Assembly: GCF_035046485.1 (NCBI RefSeq)
Contig: NC_085136.1
Coordinates: 293,857,080-293,921,079 of the forward strand
Reading direction: 5' to 3'
DNA: 64,000 bases
From: Aedes albopictus
Lineage: Eukaryota > Arthropoda > Insecta > Diptera > Culicidae
The translations under genes were made by a program, and so were the position numbers. A model generated the notes under the pieces. It worked only from the letters and a program-made list of their open reading frames with translations, did not search any database and was not told the origin of the DNA. This document shows, in pieces, positions 43,644 to 54,621 of this stretch (position 1 is the stretch's first letter; the number at the start of each line of letters is the position of its first letter).

Positions 43644-46600
43644 TAGTATATTTCTGAGGGATTCCTAGAGAATTTTCATCAGGAATTCTTGGAAAAACTG
43701 TTGGAGATACTTTTTAAGAAATTTTTCGAAAAAATTTTATGCAATTTCTTAAGAAATATCCTGGAGAAATTCTTTGTGAATCACTGAAGAAATAAAAATA
43801 ATGCATTGAATTTTTGAAACTATATCCGAAAGAACTGGAAAACCCTCTGCAGGAAACCCTTTCATAGGAAAATTTCTTGAAAACAAGGCTTCGAAATTAC
43901 TAATAAATAGATTCTGGAGTCATTGCTGCAGCGATTTTTGGGAGAATAATTGGAAAATAAAAACTGAAAAAATCCTTCAAATATCCAATGTAATACCTGG
44001 AAGAATCCCTGGATGAACGATTGGAGAAACCCCTGAAACTTCCAGAAAAATCTATTGAGAAATTATAGAGAAATTTTCAAAACAATTTCCGAGAAAATCC
44101 CAGAATGCATGGAGTAATAATCGAAGGAACCTCTGGAGAAATTCAAGCTGTAATTTCTGAAAAGTTTCCGGATAACAATCTGAATTTCTAGAATTTTTCT
44201 TTTTAGAAAATATATGTGGAGATTTCTTGAAGAAAATTCTTGACACACATCTAGAAATATGCTTGGACTTAAATCTCTGAAGCATTTTCTGAAGTTATCT
44301 CTGAAGGAGTTTCTGAAATAATCCTTGGGAAAATACCTCACGGAATTCTCTGAGATAGCTCTGAAGAAATTCCTAATTTGATGAGAAATACTGGGAAAAA
44401 TCCTAAAGAAACACTTCTGAAGGAATTTCTGAAAAAATTTCTGCAGAAACATTTTCAGCATTTTCTGGAATAGTTTCCGAGAAAATCCATGAAAAGAAAT
44501 CTAACGGACAGTCTTGAGGAGTTTCTGGCTTTCCCCGGTGAAGCAATCTCTGAAAGAATTCCAGGATATATACTCCGAGGGTTTTCTTGCACAATTCCCC
44601 AAGACATAAGAGGAGGTCTTGATGTAATTTTCGAAACCGAAGTCCTGAAGGAATTCTTCAAGGCATTACTTTTCCTTATTCGTGTATTTTAACTTATGTC
44701 CAATTCTCCACACAAAAAAGGAACTCCTGAGGAAATTTCTGTAAGAAAGACTACGTTTGTATTTTCAGTAAAAGCCGGACGGGTGCCTACTAAATGGAAC
44801 AAATTGGGGGATACTTTCAGAAAATTGTGCCGGGATTTCTCCAAAAACATATTCAAGGATTACCCCACAAATTCCTCCTGGAATTCCTCTACGGACATTT
44901 TGAAAAATCTTTTAAAGATTTATTCCGATTTTTTTTCCAGAGATTTGTTTAGTTCCTCATGGATATCTTCGGAAATTCATCCAAAAGCCCTCCAGGCATT
45001 TCTTCCAAAATTCCTCCTGTGATTAATTCAGAAAATCTTCCAGGACGTTTAAGCAAAAAAAAAATCTGCCATGAATGACTTCGGAGAATAATCTAAGAAA
45101 TCTTCAAAAATTCCGAAGAAAAGTCTCAGTTTTCTTTTTTCGAAATTGTCTCCTAAGTTTTCTACTTATTAACCCATAAATTGTTTTTGGAACATTTTTA
45201 TGTAACATTCCCTATTTTTTTTTTTCCTTTACTGCTGCATAAAAATCCTTCAGAAATTCCTGCCAAAAAGCCTTCCACCGTTTCTTTAGAAAGTTATTCA
45301 CAACATCTTCCATGGACCGCTTAAGAATTTCCTCTCGAATTTTCTTTCGGGGATCCTACAGCAATTTCCCAAAAAATCCTCTAAAAAAGTTCCATGACAG
45401 ATTTCCTTAAAATTCCTTCATAGATTTTTTCAGGAATCCTCACGATGATTTCCGGAAATCATCCACGGATTCCTTCCAAAAATGCTTTCAGCCATACTAG
45501 AAAATCAAAGGTTTTTATTGAATTTTTTTCCAAGGGTTTTTTTAAGAAAATCTTTCAAAAAGTCCTTTAGAAAGTAAGATTCTTTTAAATTTTTTCAGGG
45601 ATTCTTTTAAAAATTTCCCTGTAAATCCTTCATAAATTCATATACTGCATAAATTTGTCTAAGGAAATCTTCCATGGATTATTTTTCACAATTACTTCTG
45701 GAATCTAGAATTAAAACTTTTGGTTTAAGAAACTCCTCCGGCATTTTTTCCCCAGAAATTCTTCCAGATATTGTTTAATAAAATTCTCTATGGCCTTTTT
45801 TCAGATATAATCAAATGAGTTTCTCCAGAAATTTCTCCAGGAATCCTTTTAGGTAGATTTCTATAAGTTCCTTCTGAAACTCCATCACGAATTACTTTAA
45901 AAGTTCGTCTTAAAATTAGTTTAAAAAAAACATTTCGAATTTCTCCAGTTATTTAATCATTTTCTACCACGATATCTTAAGACATTCTTTCGAAGATTCT
46001 TTAATAAACTAGATATATAACCAAAAGTGCTTCCCGAGATTATTACAGGGAAGATACTGAAAATTTCTTCAAATTTTCCTTCAGGGTTTCTTTTGAAAAT
46101 TCCTGGTAGAATCCCTTATGGATTTACTTTGAGAAGCTATGTTTATCACCAGAAATTTCTTCAAAATTTTAGGAATTCTTTTAACAATTTCTGCAAGAGA
46201 TTTCTTTTAAATGTTCTTCCAAGTAGTTCTCCATAAATTATTCCTAAAATGTCTTTACAAACCCTACAGGGATTGCTTCGGAAATTCGTATCGGGATTTT
46301 TGCAAGACTTCTTTGAGAAATTCCATGTCTTTAGACATCCCTGCAAAGCTTGTTCAAATATTCTCCAAAGTTCTTACTGGAATTACACAAAAATTTCAAA
46401 AGAATTCTTTAAGGGACCCCTTAAGGAATTTCTAAGAAATCCCAGAGGGAATGTTTCAAGAAATTCTTAAAAAGGAGAAAAGTGGAAATAATTTGTCCAA
46501 GAAAATCTTCCATGATTTTTTTTTTTTTCGTCATTAATCCAAGGTCTCCTTCAGATTTTTTTTAATTTTTTGGTCATAGAAAATACTCCGGTGATTTTTC

Positions 46601-47355
46601 CAGAAATTTTTCCAGAGATAGTTTAAAAAAAATCTTCATGTTTTTTTTTCAGATTTTTTTTAGAATTCGTTAAAGCAAGTCATAGCGAACTTCTCCAGGC
46701 ATTACATTTTTTTCGGGAATTTCTTAAGAGATTATTTTATAAATTGTTGTTGTGATTTCTTCAAAAAAAATCCAGATATTTATAGTTCACCCGAGATTTG
46801 TGCAGCTAATAAAGATTCCTTCAAGATTTCCTCCGAATATTCCTCGATGTTTTACCCCAGAAAGTTATCCGGCATTTCTTCTAAGGAATTTTTCCAAGGT
46901 TATTTTCAGAATTTTTGTTTTATTATTTCCAAGGAATTTTTACGAGATTTCTTTAAGAAAAATCACAAAAAAATTTTGAATCTCTTTGAAGATATCTACG
47001 TTTCTCCAGGTATTGCTACAGTTTTTTTTACTAAATTCGTCTACAGAATTTTCAAGGAATTTTGTTGCAAGTCTATTAATATTTTTTTTAGGAATTCAAC
47101 CAAGGTTTTCCCATGAAGTTTCTCCAGGAAGTAAGAAATTTCGCCAAGGATTCCTTCAAGAATTTCCCTGGTATTTCTTATGCTATCCCTGCAGATATTC
47201 AGTCTAAAGTGCTTACTGAGATTTTTACAGGGTTATTATTATTATTAGCCCTTTATTATAGGGAAAATCAGCCCGAGGCATATTCATCCCCACCTTCAGG
47301 GTGTTTTTTTTTAAATTCCTGCTGAATTTCCTTTAAGAAGATATCGTCGCCTAAA

Positions 47356-47566
47356 TGCTAGAACTAGGTAACTGGTTTTACGAAATCGCAAGAAATTTGT
47401 TCATATCTGAACGTGCACCACAATAAACACAAGTTTGTCATTTGAAATTCCGAAAACACATAATAATTCAACATTTAAGACCAACAAAGAGTTTGTTTTA
47501 TACCAGCATAAGTTTTACCAGCCATTTTTATCCGCATTTTCCAAAACGAGTAACCTAGTTCTAGCA
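47356..47566. mobile_element. Palindromic MITE, ends TGCTAGAACTAGGT (copy 2)
   Basis: Second instance created by the 4.81-kb duplication, not by independent transposition. Confidence 0.8.
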
Positions 47567-48341
47567 ATATGGGGCAATATGTTCATCTCTAGAGATTTCT
47601 AGGGATTTATTTAGCAATTTCTGTAAAAGATTTATTTAATAGTTCTTCCGAAGAATTTTTCTTGAATTATTTTTAAAATTTCTTTACTCATCCTACAGGG
47701 ATTACTTTGGGGATTCTTCCCAGGGTTTTCCTAAGAATTCTTGGAGGAATTCCTACAGTGCTTTCAGCAGACATTCGTACAAGGATTTTTTGTAGAATTT
47801 TTTCTTGCAATTCCATCCGATATATCTCCTGGGATGTCTTTAGAGTTCCCTGCAGAATTTGTTCAGTTATTCTCCTTGGGATTTTTCCGATGTTCTTTCT
47901 GAAATTGCACAAAAGTTACTGAAGATTTTTTTTTAAGAATTTCTAAGAAATCCCAGAATATGTGCTTCAAGAAATGCATTAAAAAGCTTCTGGAGATACC
48001 TTTGGACACTGGATACCTGGAGAAACGTGAAGAAATTCATGGAATACTTTTTAAGGAATTACTGAACAATAATTCCTGAAGCCATTTGTGTAGTTATCTT
48101 TTGTCCAATATCTGCATCAATGTCTAGAATAATACCTGTAAAGATAACCATACGATATCTTCTTCTAAAAAAACAATCTTGAGAGTTGAGGAGGAATTCT
48201 GAAAGTAATTCCAAGGAAAAATACTAGAGAAATTTCTAAAAGGATTCCTTCACAATCTGAAATTTTTGAAGGAATCCCTTGGAAAATTTCTGCAGAAATC
48301 GCAGACAAAAATACTGGGGGAATTTCCGAAGAAATCCATTA

Positions 48342-48457
48342 CCCCTTCAGGACGCGGGCCATTATAAAAAGTACAACACTACCAATTACCTCGTTTGTCA
48401 TATACAGCGCGAGCACGGCATAATTTGAGAATTCAAGAGACGTGCGTCCTGAAAGGT
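48342..48457. mobile_element. TA-flanked MITE, ends CCCTTCAGGACGCG (copy 2)
   Basis: Second instance created by the 4.81-kb duplication. Confidence 0.75.
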
Positions 48458-49004
48458 TAGTATATTTCTGAGGGATTCCTAGAGAATTTTCATCAGGAAT
48501 TCTTGGAAAAACTGTTGGAGATACTTTTTAAGAAATTTTTCGAAAAAATTTTATGCAATTTCTTAAGAAATATCCTGGAGAAATTCTTTGTGAATCACTG
48601 AAGAAATAAAAATAATGCATTGAATTTTTGAAACTATATCCGAAAGAACTGGAAAACCCTCTGCAGGAAACCCTTTCATAGGAAAATTTCTTGAAAACAA
48701 GGCTTCGAAATTACTAATAAATAGATTCTGGAGTCATTGCTGCAGCGATTTTTGGGAGAATAATTGGAAAATAAAAACTGAAAAAATCCTTCAAATATCC
48801 AATGTAATACCTGGAAGAATCCCTGGATGAACGATTGGAGAAACCCCTGAAACTTCCAGAAAAATCTATTGAGAAATTATAGAGAAATTTTCAAAACAAT
48901 TTCCGAGAAAATCCCAGAATGCATGGAGTAATAATCGAAGGAACCTCTGGAGAAATTCAAGCTGTAATTTCTGAAAAGTTTCCGGATAACAATCTGAATT
49001 TCTA

Positions 49005-49568
49005 AAGGAAATCCTTAGTGGAGCTTCTGAAGGAAACAGAGTTTTTGCAAAAACTTCTCCTAGAGTTACGTTGACCTGACAATTTTCCGGGAAAATTCCT
49101 TTAGAAACGTGAAGGAATACAAGCATATATTTATTAAGCATAAAGAATTTCGCTTGATGGAATTTTCTATAAGAATCCCAGGAGGAGTTTTAAAATAAAT
49201 TTCGAAGAAAACCCAAGTAATGAGCACCAGTGTCATTTTTTTTTTGAGAAATTCCTTCAGAAACTCCTAAAAATGTCCCGAAGAAATTTCCAGAATGTCT
49301 AAAATAATCCCTGGAGAAAGTTTCAAAGAAATTCATGGACAGGTATGCAATTCGGAGGTATACTAGAAAAAAAATTGGTGAATTCTTGCTCATTCTAAGA
49401 AAACCAGCGAGAACCTTTTCTCTGTAAATATTTTAGAAAATGTTTATTAAATTCTCGAAGAATCCCCAAAAAACAAATATCCAGGGTATCCAGTGAGATA
49501 ATCCTGAAGGTTTTTCTAGAAATATTAGGTAGATTTTTATAAAAGGAATTTCATCGAGAATGTCCTTT
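49005..49568. repeat. Decayed 12-bp repeat
   Basis: AAGGAAATCC, GAAATTCCTTCAG and GAAATTTCCAG-type words without a stable period. Confidence 0.5.
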
Positions 49569-49654
49569 GGGGCTATCCATAAACCACGTGGTCATTTTTT
49601 TGGGACTTTTCAACCCCCCCCCCCCTCATGACCACGTGGTTTATGGACAGTCCC
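49569..49654. mobile_element. 86-bp copy of the GGGGCTGTCC MITE family
   Basis: GGGGCTATCCATAAACCACG and TGGTCAT at the left are mirrored at the right (ATGACCACG ... GGACAGTCCC). It lacks most of the interior present at 28,488-28,643. TA flanking is not evident. Confidence 0.85.
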
Positions 49655-49689
49655 TTTCCGCGATAACAACAAAAAAAAATCGTTAAATT

Positions 49690-50090
49690 ATAATGCATGG
49701 AGGGGTTTTTATTATTTATTATTTTATTATTTTATTATTAGGTGCGATAGTGAAGTCTATTACTTGGTGGCATCCAGTATATGTAAATGAATTGATGAAG
49801 CAACCCTTGGAAGAATCTGTAAAGGAACATCTGGAAGAATCTTTTGAAAATGTTCCAGATGATTTTCTGGAGAAATACCAAGGTATAATTCGTGGAGTTT
49901 TAGAAGAAAAACCTGAGGAAATCTCTGGAGTAAATCTTGATGATATTTTATGATAATATATCGAGAAACAACTGAAAGTAGCTCTGGAGAAATTCCAGCT
50001 AAAACCTTTAAAAGTAGTCCTGGAAAAAATCTAGAGGCATTCATAGAGAAATTATTGCTAGAAATTGATTTATCAAGCAGCATACATTTC
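49690..50090. repeat. TTATTA microsatellite and decayed 12-bp repeat
   Basis: An AT run of TTATT/TTATTA words at about 49,710-49,740 is followed by GGAAGAATC/GGAGAAATTCC words of the 12-bp family. Confidence 0.6.
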
Positions 50091-50980
50091 TGAACCTCTC
50101 CTTAATAATGGTTAATTCAAGCTACCAATTCAATCTACCCTGAAGGTAAATTCACGTCCACTTTCGCAGGATAATGACCGGAACATTCTCATTATTAAAA
50201 TTGAATTTACCTTCAACAATTACTGCCAGTCCTGTCGAGCCAGCAGACCATCTTTTTTTGTTCACGCACCATCACCTCCGAACTAAATTACCACCTGTCA
50301 TTTCGACACTCATCAACGCACCGTAACCGCCGTTAATGACTTTCATCCATCGAAATGGACGTTGCGCCATAGCATCGCATCGGTTCAGCCCGGGGGCTTG
50401 AATGAGTTTTCCATCATCTGCGTCGTCGTCGTCATCGCTATTCGTTAAACCACCCTCTACGTTTTTTTTTTCGTTCAGCCTGGAGTGTTCCTCCTCTCCC
50501 GAACAACGGTGGAGAGATCCATTTGCCCCCAAAATTAGCATATTTATTCAAAAATATGCGCGACAACAGGAAAATTTCGGCTCCCTTCCGAGGTGTGGGT
50601 GTCCAACCGGGGGCGCAAACGAGAGAACTACGCCCAGATTAACGAGGGTCACACGGTTCACGGCTTTCCCGGTTGGAATACGAACGAAATCCGGGGAAGA
50701 AATAAAAAGGAATTGATCCAATTGGGTGCGCGGTGGCGTCCACAAACGGGGTGGAATGCGACGACAGTGGCTGTGGCGCGGGAACAGCCTTATTATGCGG
50801 TTTAATTTTCTTCAATGCTCGCCTCTGGCATCTTTACCCCGGTCAGTGCGATAGGCGAAAGTGTTTGAACTTTTGCAGCGGTTCAAAATATATTCAAGTT
50901 TTTTGAGACATTTTAGAAATTCCTTCAAAGATTGATTCAGAAAATCATTCATGAGGATTTTCCTGAAGGAATTTCCGCAG
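50091..50980. other. GC-richer unassigned block
   Basis: Non-repetitive sequence with a (CGT)n-like run at about 50,420-50,437. Short overlapping frames of up to 107 codons occur on both strands; none resembles a known protein. Possible regulatory or untranslated host sequence. Confidence 0.35.
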
Positions 50981-51914
50981 CAATTCCTGGAGGAACTTCC
51001 GGAGGAATTCCTGGAGGAACTTCCGGAGGAATTCCTGGAGGAACTTCCGGAGGAATTCCTGGAGGAACTTCCGGAGGAATTCCTGGAGGAACTTCCGGAG
51101 GAATTCCTGGAGGAACTTCCGGAGGAATTCCTGGAGGAACTTCCGGAGGAATTCCTGGAGGAACTTCCGGAGGAATTCCTGGAGGAACTTCCGGAGGAAT
51201 TCCTGGAGGAACTTCCGGAGGAATTCCTGGAGGAACTTCCGGAGGAATTCCTGGAGGAACTTCCGGAGGAATTCCTGGAGGAACTTCCGGAGGAATTCCT
51301 GGAGGAACTTCCGGAGGAATTCCTGGAAGAACTTCCGGAGGAATTCCTGGAGGAACTTCCGGAGGAATTCCTGGAGGAACTTCCGGAGGAATTCCTGGAG
51401 GAACTTCCGGAGGAATTCCTGGAGGAACTTCCGGAGGAATTCCTGGAGGAACTTCCGGAGGAATTCCTGGAGGAACTTCCGGAGGAATTCCTGGAGGAAC
51501 TTCCGGAGGAATTCCTGGAGGAACTTCCGGAGGAATTCCTGGAGGAACTTCCGGAGGAATTCCTGGAGGAACTTCCGGAGGAATTCCTGGAGGAACTTCC
51601 GGAGGAATTCCTGGAGGAACTTCCGGAGGAATTCCTGGAGGAACTTCCGGAGGAATTCCTGGAGGAACTTCCGGAGGAATTCCTGGAGGAACTTCCGGAG
51701 GAATTCCTGGAGGAACTTCCGGAGGAATTCCTGGAGGAACTTCCGGAGGAATTCCTGGAGGAACTTCCGGAGGAATTCCTGGAGGAACTTCCGGAGGAAT
51801 TCCTGGAGGAACTTCCGGAGGAATTCCTGGAGGAACTTCCGGAGGAATTCCTGGAGGAATTCCTGGAGGAACTTCCGGAGGAATTCCTGGAGGAACTTCT
51901 GGAGGGATTCCTTA
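50981..51914. repeat. Homogeneous 24-bp minisatellite, about 39 copies
   Basis: The unit is two related 12-mers, GGAGGAATTCCT and GGAGGAACTTCC, repeated almost without change. Exceptions: GGAAGAACTTCC near 51,327 and one duplicated GGAGGAATTCCT 12-mer near 51,850. Each unit contains an EcoRI site. Because the unit is 24 bp, plus and minus frames remain open for 327-400 codons and read as 8-residue repeats (GIPGGTSG, EEFLEELP, FLQEFLRK). No start context or family supports a protein. Confidence 0.97.
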
Positions 51915-52050
51915 AGGACTTTTTCCAGAATTCCTGGAGTAGTTTCTGGAAAAATCACTGGAGATATTCCCTGACGAATTTCTGGATGAATTTTTGGATA
52001 AGCTCCTGGAGAAATTCTTGGAAGATTTCCTGGTGAAATCCTTCCTTGAA
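51915..52050. repeat. Decaying edge of the 24-bp array
   Basis: GGAGTAGTTTCTGGAAAAAT and following words keep the 12-bp rhythm while diverging, showing the array was expanded from the degenerate family. Confidence 0.75.
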
Positions 52051-53064
52051 GAATCCCATAAATATCGTTCACTATTTTAGCGATGACCATCTGCATCAAA
52101 ATTCTACACCTCATCATTGGACTAAGCCATTCTCCGTTTACAGTCATCCATCTCTAATTCTATCATTCACAATCATCATCCTAAACCTGAACCAGTTATA
52201 CCCTCACGGACATATATCGTTCCCATGGGTACTCTTTGATTGATCCCAATCGCCACTGACCGAGGCAATTTTGGGGACATAACTGCTTCCATACTGCCCC
52301 ACCGTCGGGGCTTACATCAGTATTCTAGGGGTGAATAAAAAAGACATCCACTCCTCATGCTCGATGAGGAGTTTTTTATTCGACATGACCCTTTCCCGTT
52401 GATATGGACTGGTTTCATTTTCAACTTTTTTTTATCATGTTTTCGGACACAAAGAACGGACAGCCTGAAAATTCGGAAGCCAAAGGGCTTTTTCCCCGTT
52501 GGACCGTATTGATACGAGTAGTCAGTCGTCTGATGGTCCAGCCAGACACCCTTCTCATGTGGAACGGTCGAGCTCCACGCGATGCCATAGGAAACCGACA
52601 TCCTCCCGCGGTAGCACGATAGAAATAACTTTGAATAGTTTTTCCCTCGTGTTTTTGACCGCCCAGCCAGACACGAATCAATCTCTCGACGATTAATCAA
52701 AACTCCATATTCCGGGTGGAGAAACGTAGCAGCTATGGGCAGAGGAATCCGGGAAAAGGGTTGACGAAGTAGAGCTCGTTAGGATAATCTTCCTAGCCGC
52801 GCGCTGTTTACTGCCCCCGGTGGGATTCACCGACCGTGGCTATTGGTCGAAGATAAAACGATGTAAATTCGTTTCGCAAACTGCCGTTTGTCTACTTCCG
52901 CAGAATAGTGTCGATTTGGGAAGCTTCGAGGAGGAATCTTCAGACGGATGATAGTCTAGGAACGATAATTTAATGGTCTCTGTGATAAGGCGCTCATTTT
53001 GAAATTGATGATTTACCTTATCGTTTTGGACCCATCAATGAAGAAATGACTTTAAATAAGAAGG
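52051..53064. other. Unassigned, moderately GC-rich DNA
   Basis: No gene is supported. A 127-codon minus-strand frame (52,317-52,700) matches no family I recognise and overlaps competing frames on both strands. A strong hairpin lies at 52,333-52,381. Confidence 0.35.
52333..52381. repeat. Two-part hairpin
   Basis: GAATAAAAA pairs with TTTTTATTC, and ACTCCTCAT pairs with ATGAGGAGT around a 5-nt loop, with a bulge of about 8 nt on one side. Function unknown; it may be a transposon end or a structured RNA. Confidence 0.6.
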
Positions 53065-53748
53065 ATTACACAAGTTTACAAAATAAAATGAAAGTCGTGA
53101 ACTTCTGTCAACGACCAAAATTTTTAAAGCACAATTTAGTGCTGATTTCGAAACCGACCTTCAAAAAATTTAAAGTAGAACAGTTTTTGAGATTTAGCTC
53201 AATATCGAGTTTTGCAACTTTTCAAAATATGTAATTTTCTAAAATTCAAATATATTGCGTTTTATTCAACAAATTTTAAATCTTTTTCCATAAATTAAAA
53301 GCTGAATACAATACCATTCGGTCATCTGAATACAGGTTTTGCGTCAGATTGATGAAATTCAAGATATTGGCGAGTTTTAGGGACGATCTTCTTAAATTTT
53401 AGCAAAATTCACAAAATTTTTTGAATAAATGTATTTTTTTTAATAAGAAAAAACCAACTTAAAAATTCTTTCTCGACGTTTATTTGACATATCATATGTA
53501 GGCGAGTTACAGTAAAAATTTCAACTCAATCAGAGCATTGATTACGGAGAATGAGATGTTTGAAGTGAGCGACTTTGCTTAAAAATAGAACAAAAATCGA
53601 TTTCAAATCATCAACCTTGTATGGAAAGTCGAAAAAATTTCCGCTCTACTGTAATTTTTTTCTTTCGCGTTTTCGAACTCAGGGCATGATTCTACACCAA
53701 AAATGATCGTCAGCTTACCGAGTTCAAAAATGCTGTAAACTAGTGTTT
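53065..53748 (-). mobile_element. Inverted partial copy of the 36.3-38.5 kb element
   Basis: Reverse complement of 37,737-38,421 along its full length with scattered differences (for example CGACGTTTATTTGACATATC and GAGTTTTGCAACTTTTCAAA). Terminal repeats are missing, so it is a fragment. Confidence 0.9.
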
Positions 53749-54250
53749 CCTAGGGAAGTAAACCAAACATGGCCCACAATCAACAAGATGGCAGCAGCGC
53801 TCAAGATTGCAAATATTTTTTAAGCAACATTTTCTAGCAACATGTGCAAATTTGGTATGACGAAGAATAACTTTAGGAATAGGTTGTTAAATTTGATTAA
53901 GAATCAGCCTGTACGATTTGTTTCAAAGACAAAGTAAGAAACCATAATAAATAATGGTATTTAAGATTCATACTTTAATATGTTATTCAGTTGTTATTAT
54001 TATCTGCTCGGGTAGGAGTGTTCATAGACCACCTAACGACGAAATTTTATCTCTTTCACTCTTTCAGAGAGTTGGAAAACAACAGGACCAGTACTTGTCA
54101 AATTTGACAAATAATATCATCTAGAGTAGCTGAAACATTAATCTGAGATGCTTCAGTTGAATGGAATACCTAGGTAGTACCAGTTCATGGATAACTTAGC
54201 ATAAAATTACACCTAACCCACTACTGCATGACCAGAATTTGCCATGTGTT
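53749..54250. other. Unassigned DNA
   Basis: Only a short CTGCTCGGGTAG scrap near 54,006, similar to the end of the 34,878-35,657 element, is noted. Confidence 0.4.
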
Positions 54251-54264
54251 GACTGATTGGCATG

Positions 54265-54607
54265 GGGTCTCCAGTTAGCCTAGTGGTTAAGGCTATGAAT
54301 CCGGAGACGGCAGGTTCGATTCCCGTTCCGGTTGGGAAAATTTTCTCGACTCCCTGGGCATAGTGTATCATTGTAGTTGCGTCACTATATACAAGTTCAT
54401 GCAATGGCAGGCAAAAAAAGCCCCTCAATTAATAACTGTGAACACTCTAAGAACACTAAGTTGAAGAGAGGCAGGCCAAGTTCCAATACGGACGTCGAGC
54501 CATAAAGAAGAAGAATTAATTTGTCTTTTTTTAAGAGACTTTCAGCCCTTGGCTGGTTCGTCTCTAATAAAGATGAAGAAGAAAAAGAAGCAGAAGAAGA
54601 AGAAGAA
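54265..54607 (+). mobile_element. Feilai-like tRNA-derived SINE with perfect target duplication
   Basis: The head contains A-box TTAGCCTAGTGGTTAAGGC and B-box GGTTCGATTCCC (about 54,312-54,323). The conserved body includes TTTTCTCGACTCCCTGGGCA and ATGCAATGGCAGGC, and the tail is GAA-rich. GACTGATTGGCATG is present at 54,251-54,264 and 54,608-54,621, a 14-bp target duplication. A second tail-like piece (TTTCAGCCCTTGGCTGGTTC) lies between two AAG-rich runs. Transcribed in principle by Pol III and mobilised by a LINE. The name rests on memory of the Aedes Feilai family. Confidence 0.9.
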
Positions 54608-54621
54608 GACTGATTGGCATG

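Larger units (their letters stand above)
39382..44194. repeat. Tandem duplication, copy 1 (4.81 kb)
   Basis: Starts at TTTTCTTTTTAGAAAATATA and is repeated directly from 44,195. Its content is mainly degenerate 12-bp repeat plus two palindromic MITEs. No gene. Offset to copy 2 is 4,813 bp up to a T run at 41,703-41,714, then 4,814 bp. Confidence 0.95.
44195..49004. repeat. Tandem duplication, copy 2 (4.81 kb)
   Basis: Near-identical to copy 1. Differences I noticed: T at 42,050 is G at 46,864, and a 12-T run at 41,703 is 13 T at 46,516. The copy ends at ...CTGAATTTCTA, after which the sequence diverges from the copy 1/copy 2 junction. Confidence 0.95.

Noticed and set aside
50932..52147. Open frames of 327, 361 and 400 codons on both strands
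   Set aside because: All derive from the 24-bp minisatellite, whose length keeps frames open. There is no recognisable start context, no non-repeat domain, and the frames overlap on opposite strands.
52317..52700. 127-codon minus-strand frame as a gene
   Set aside because: No recognisable domain, competing opposite-strand frames, and its C-terminal end runs through a hairpin.
54265..54340. Functional tRNA gene
   Set aside because: This is the head of a SINE flanked by a target-site duplication.
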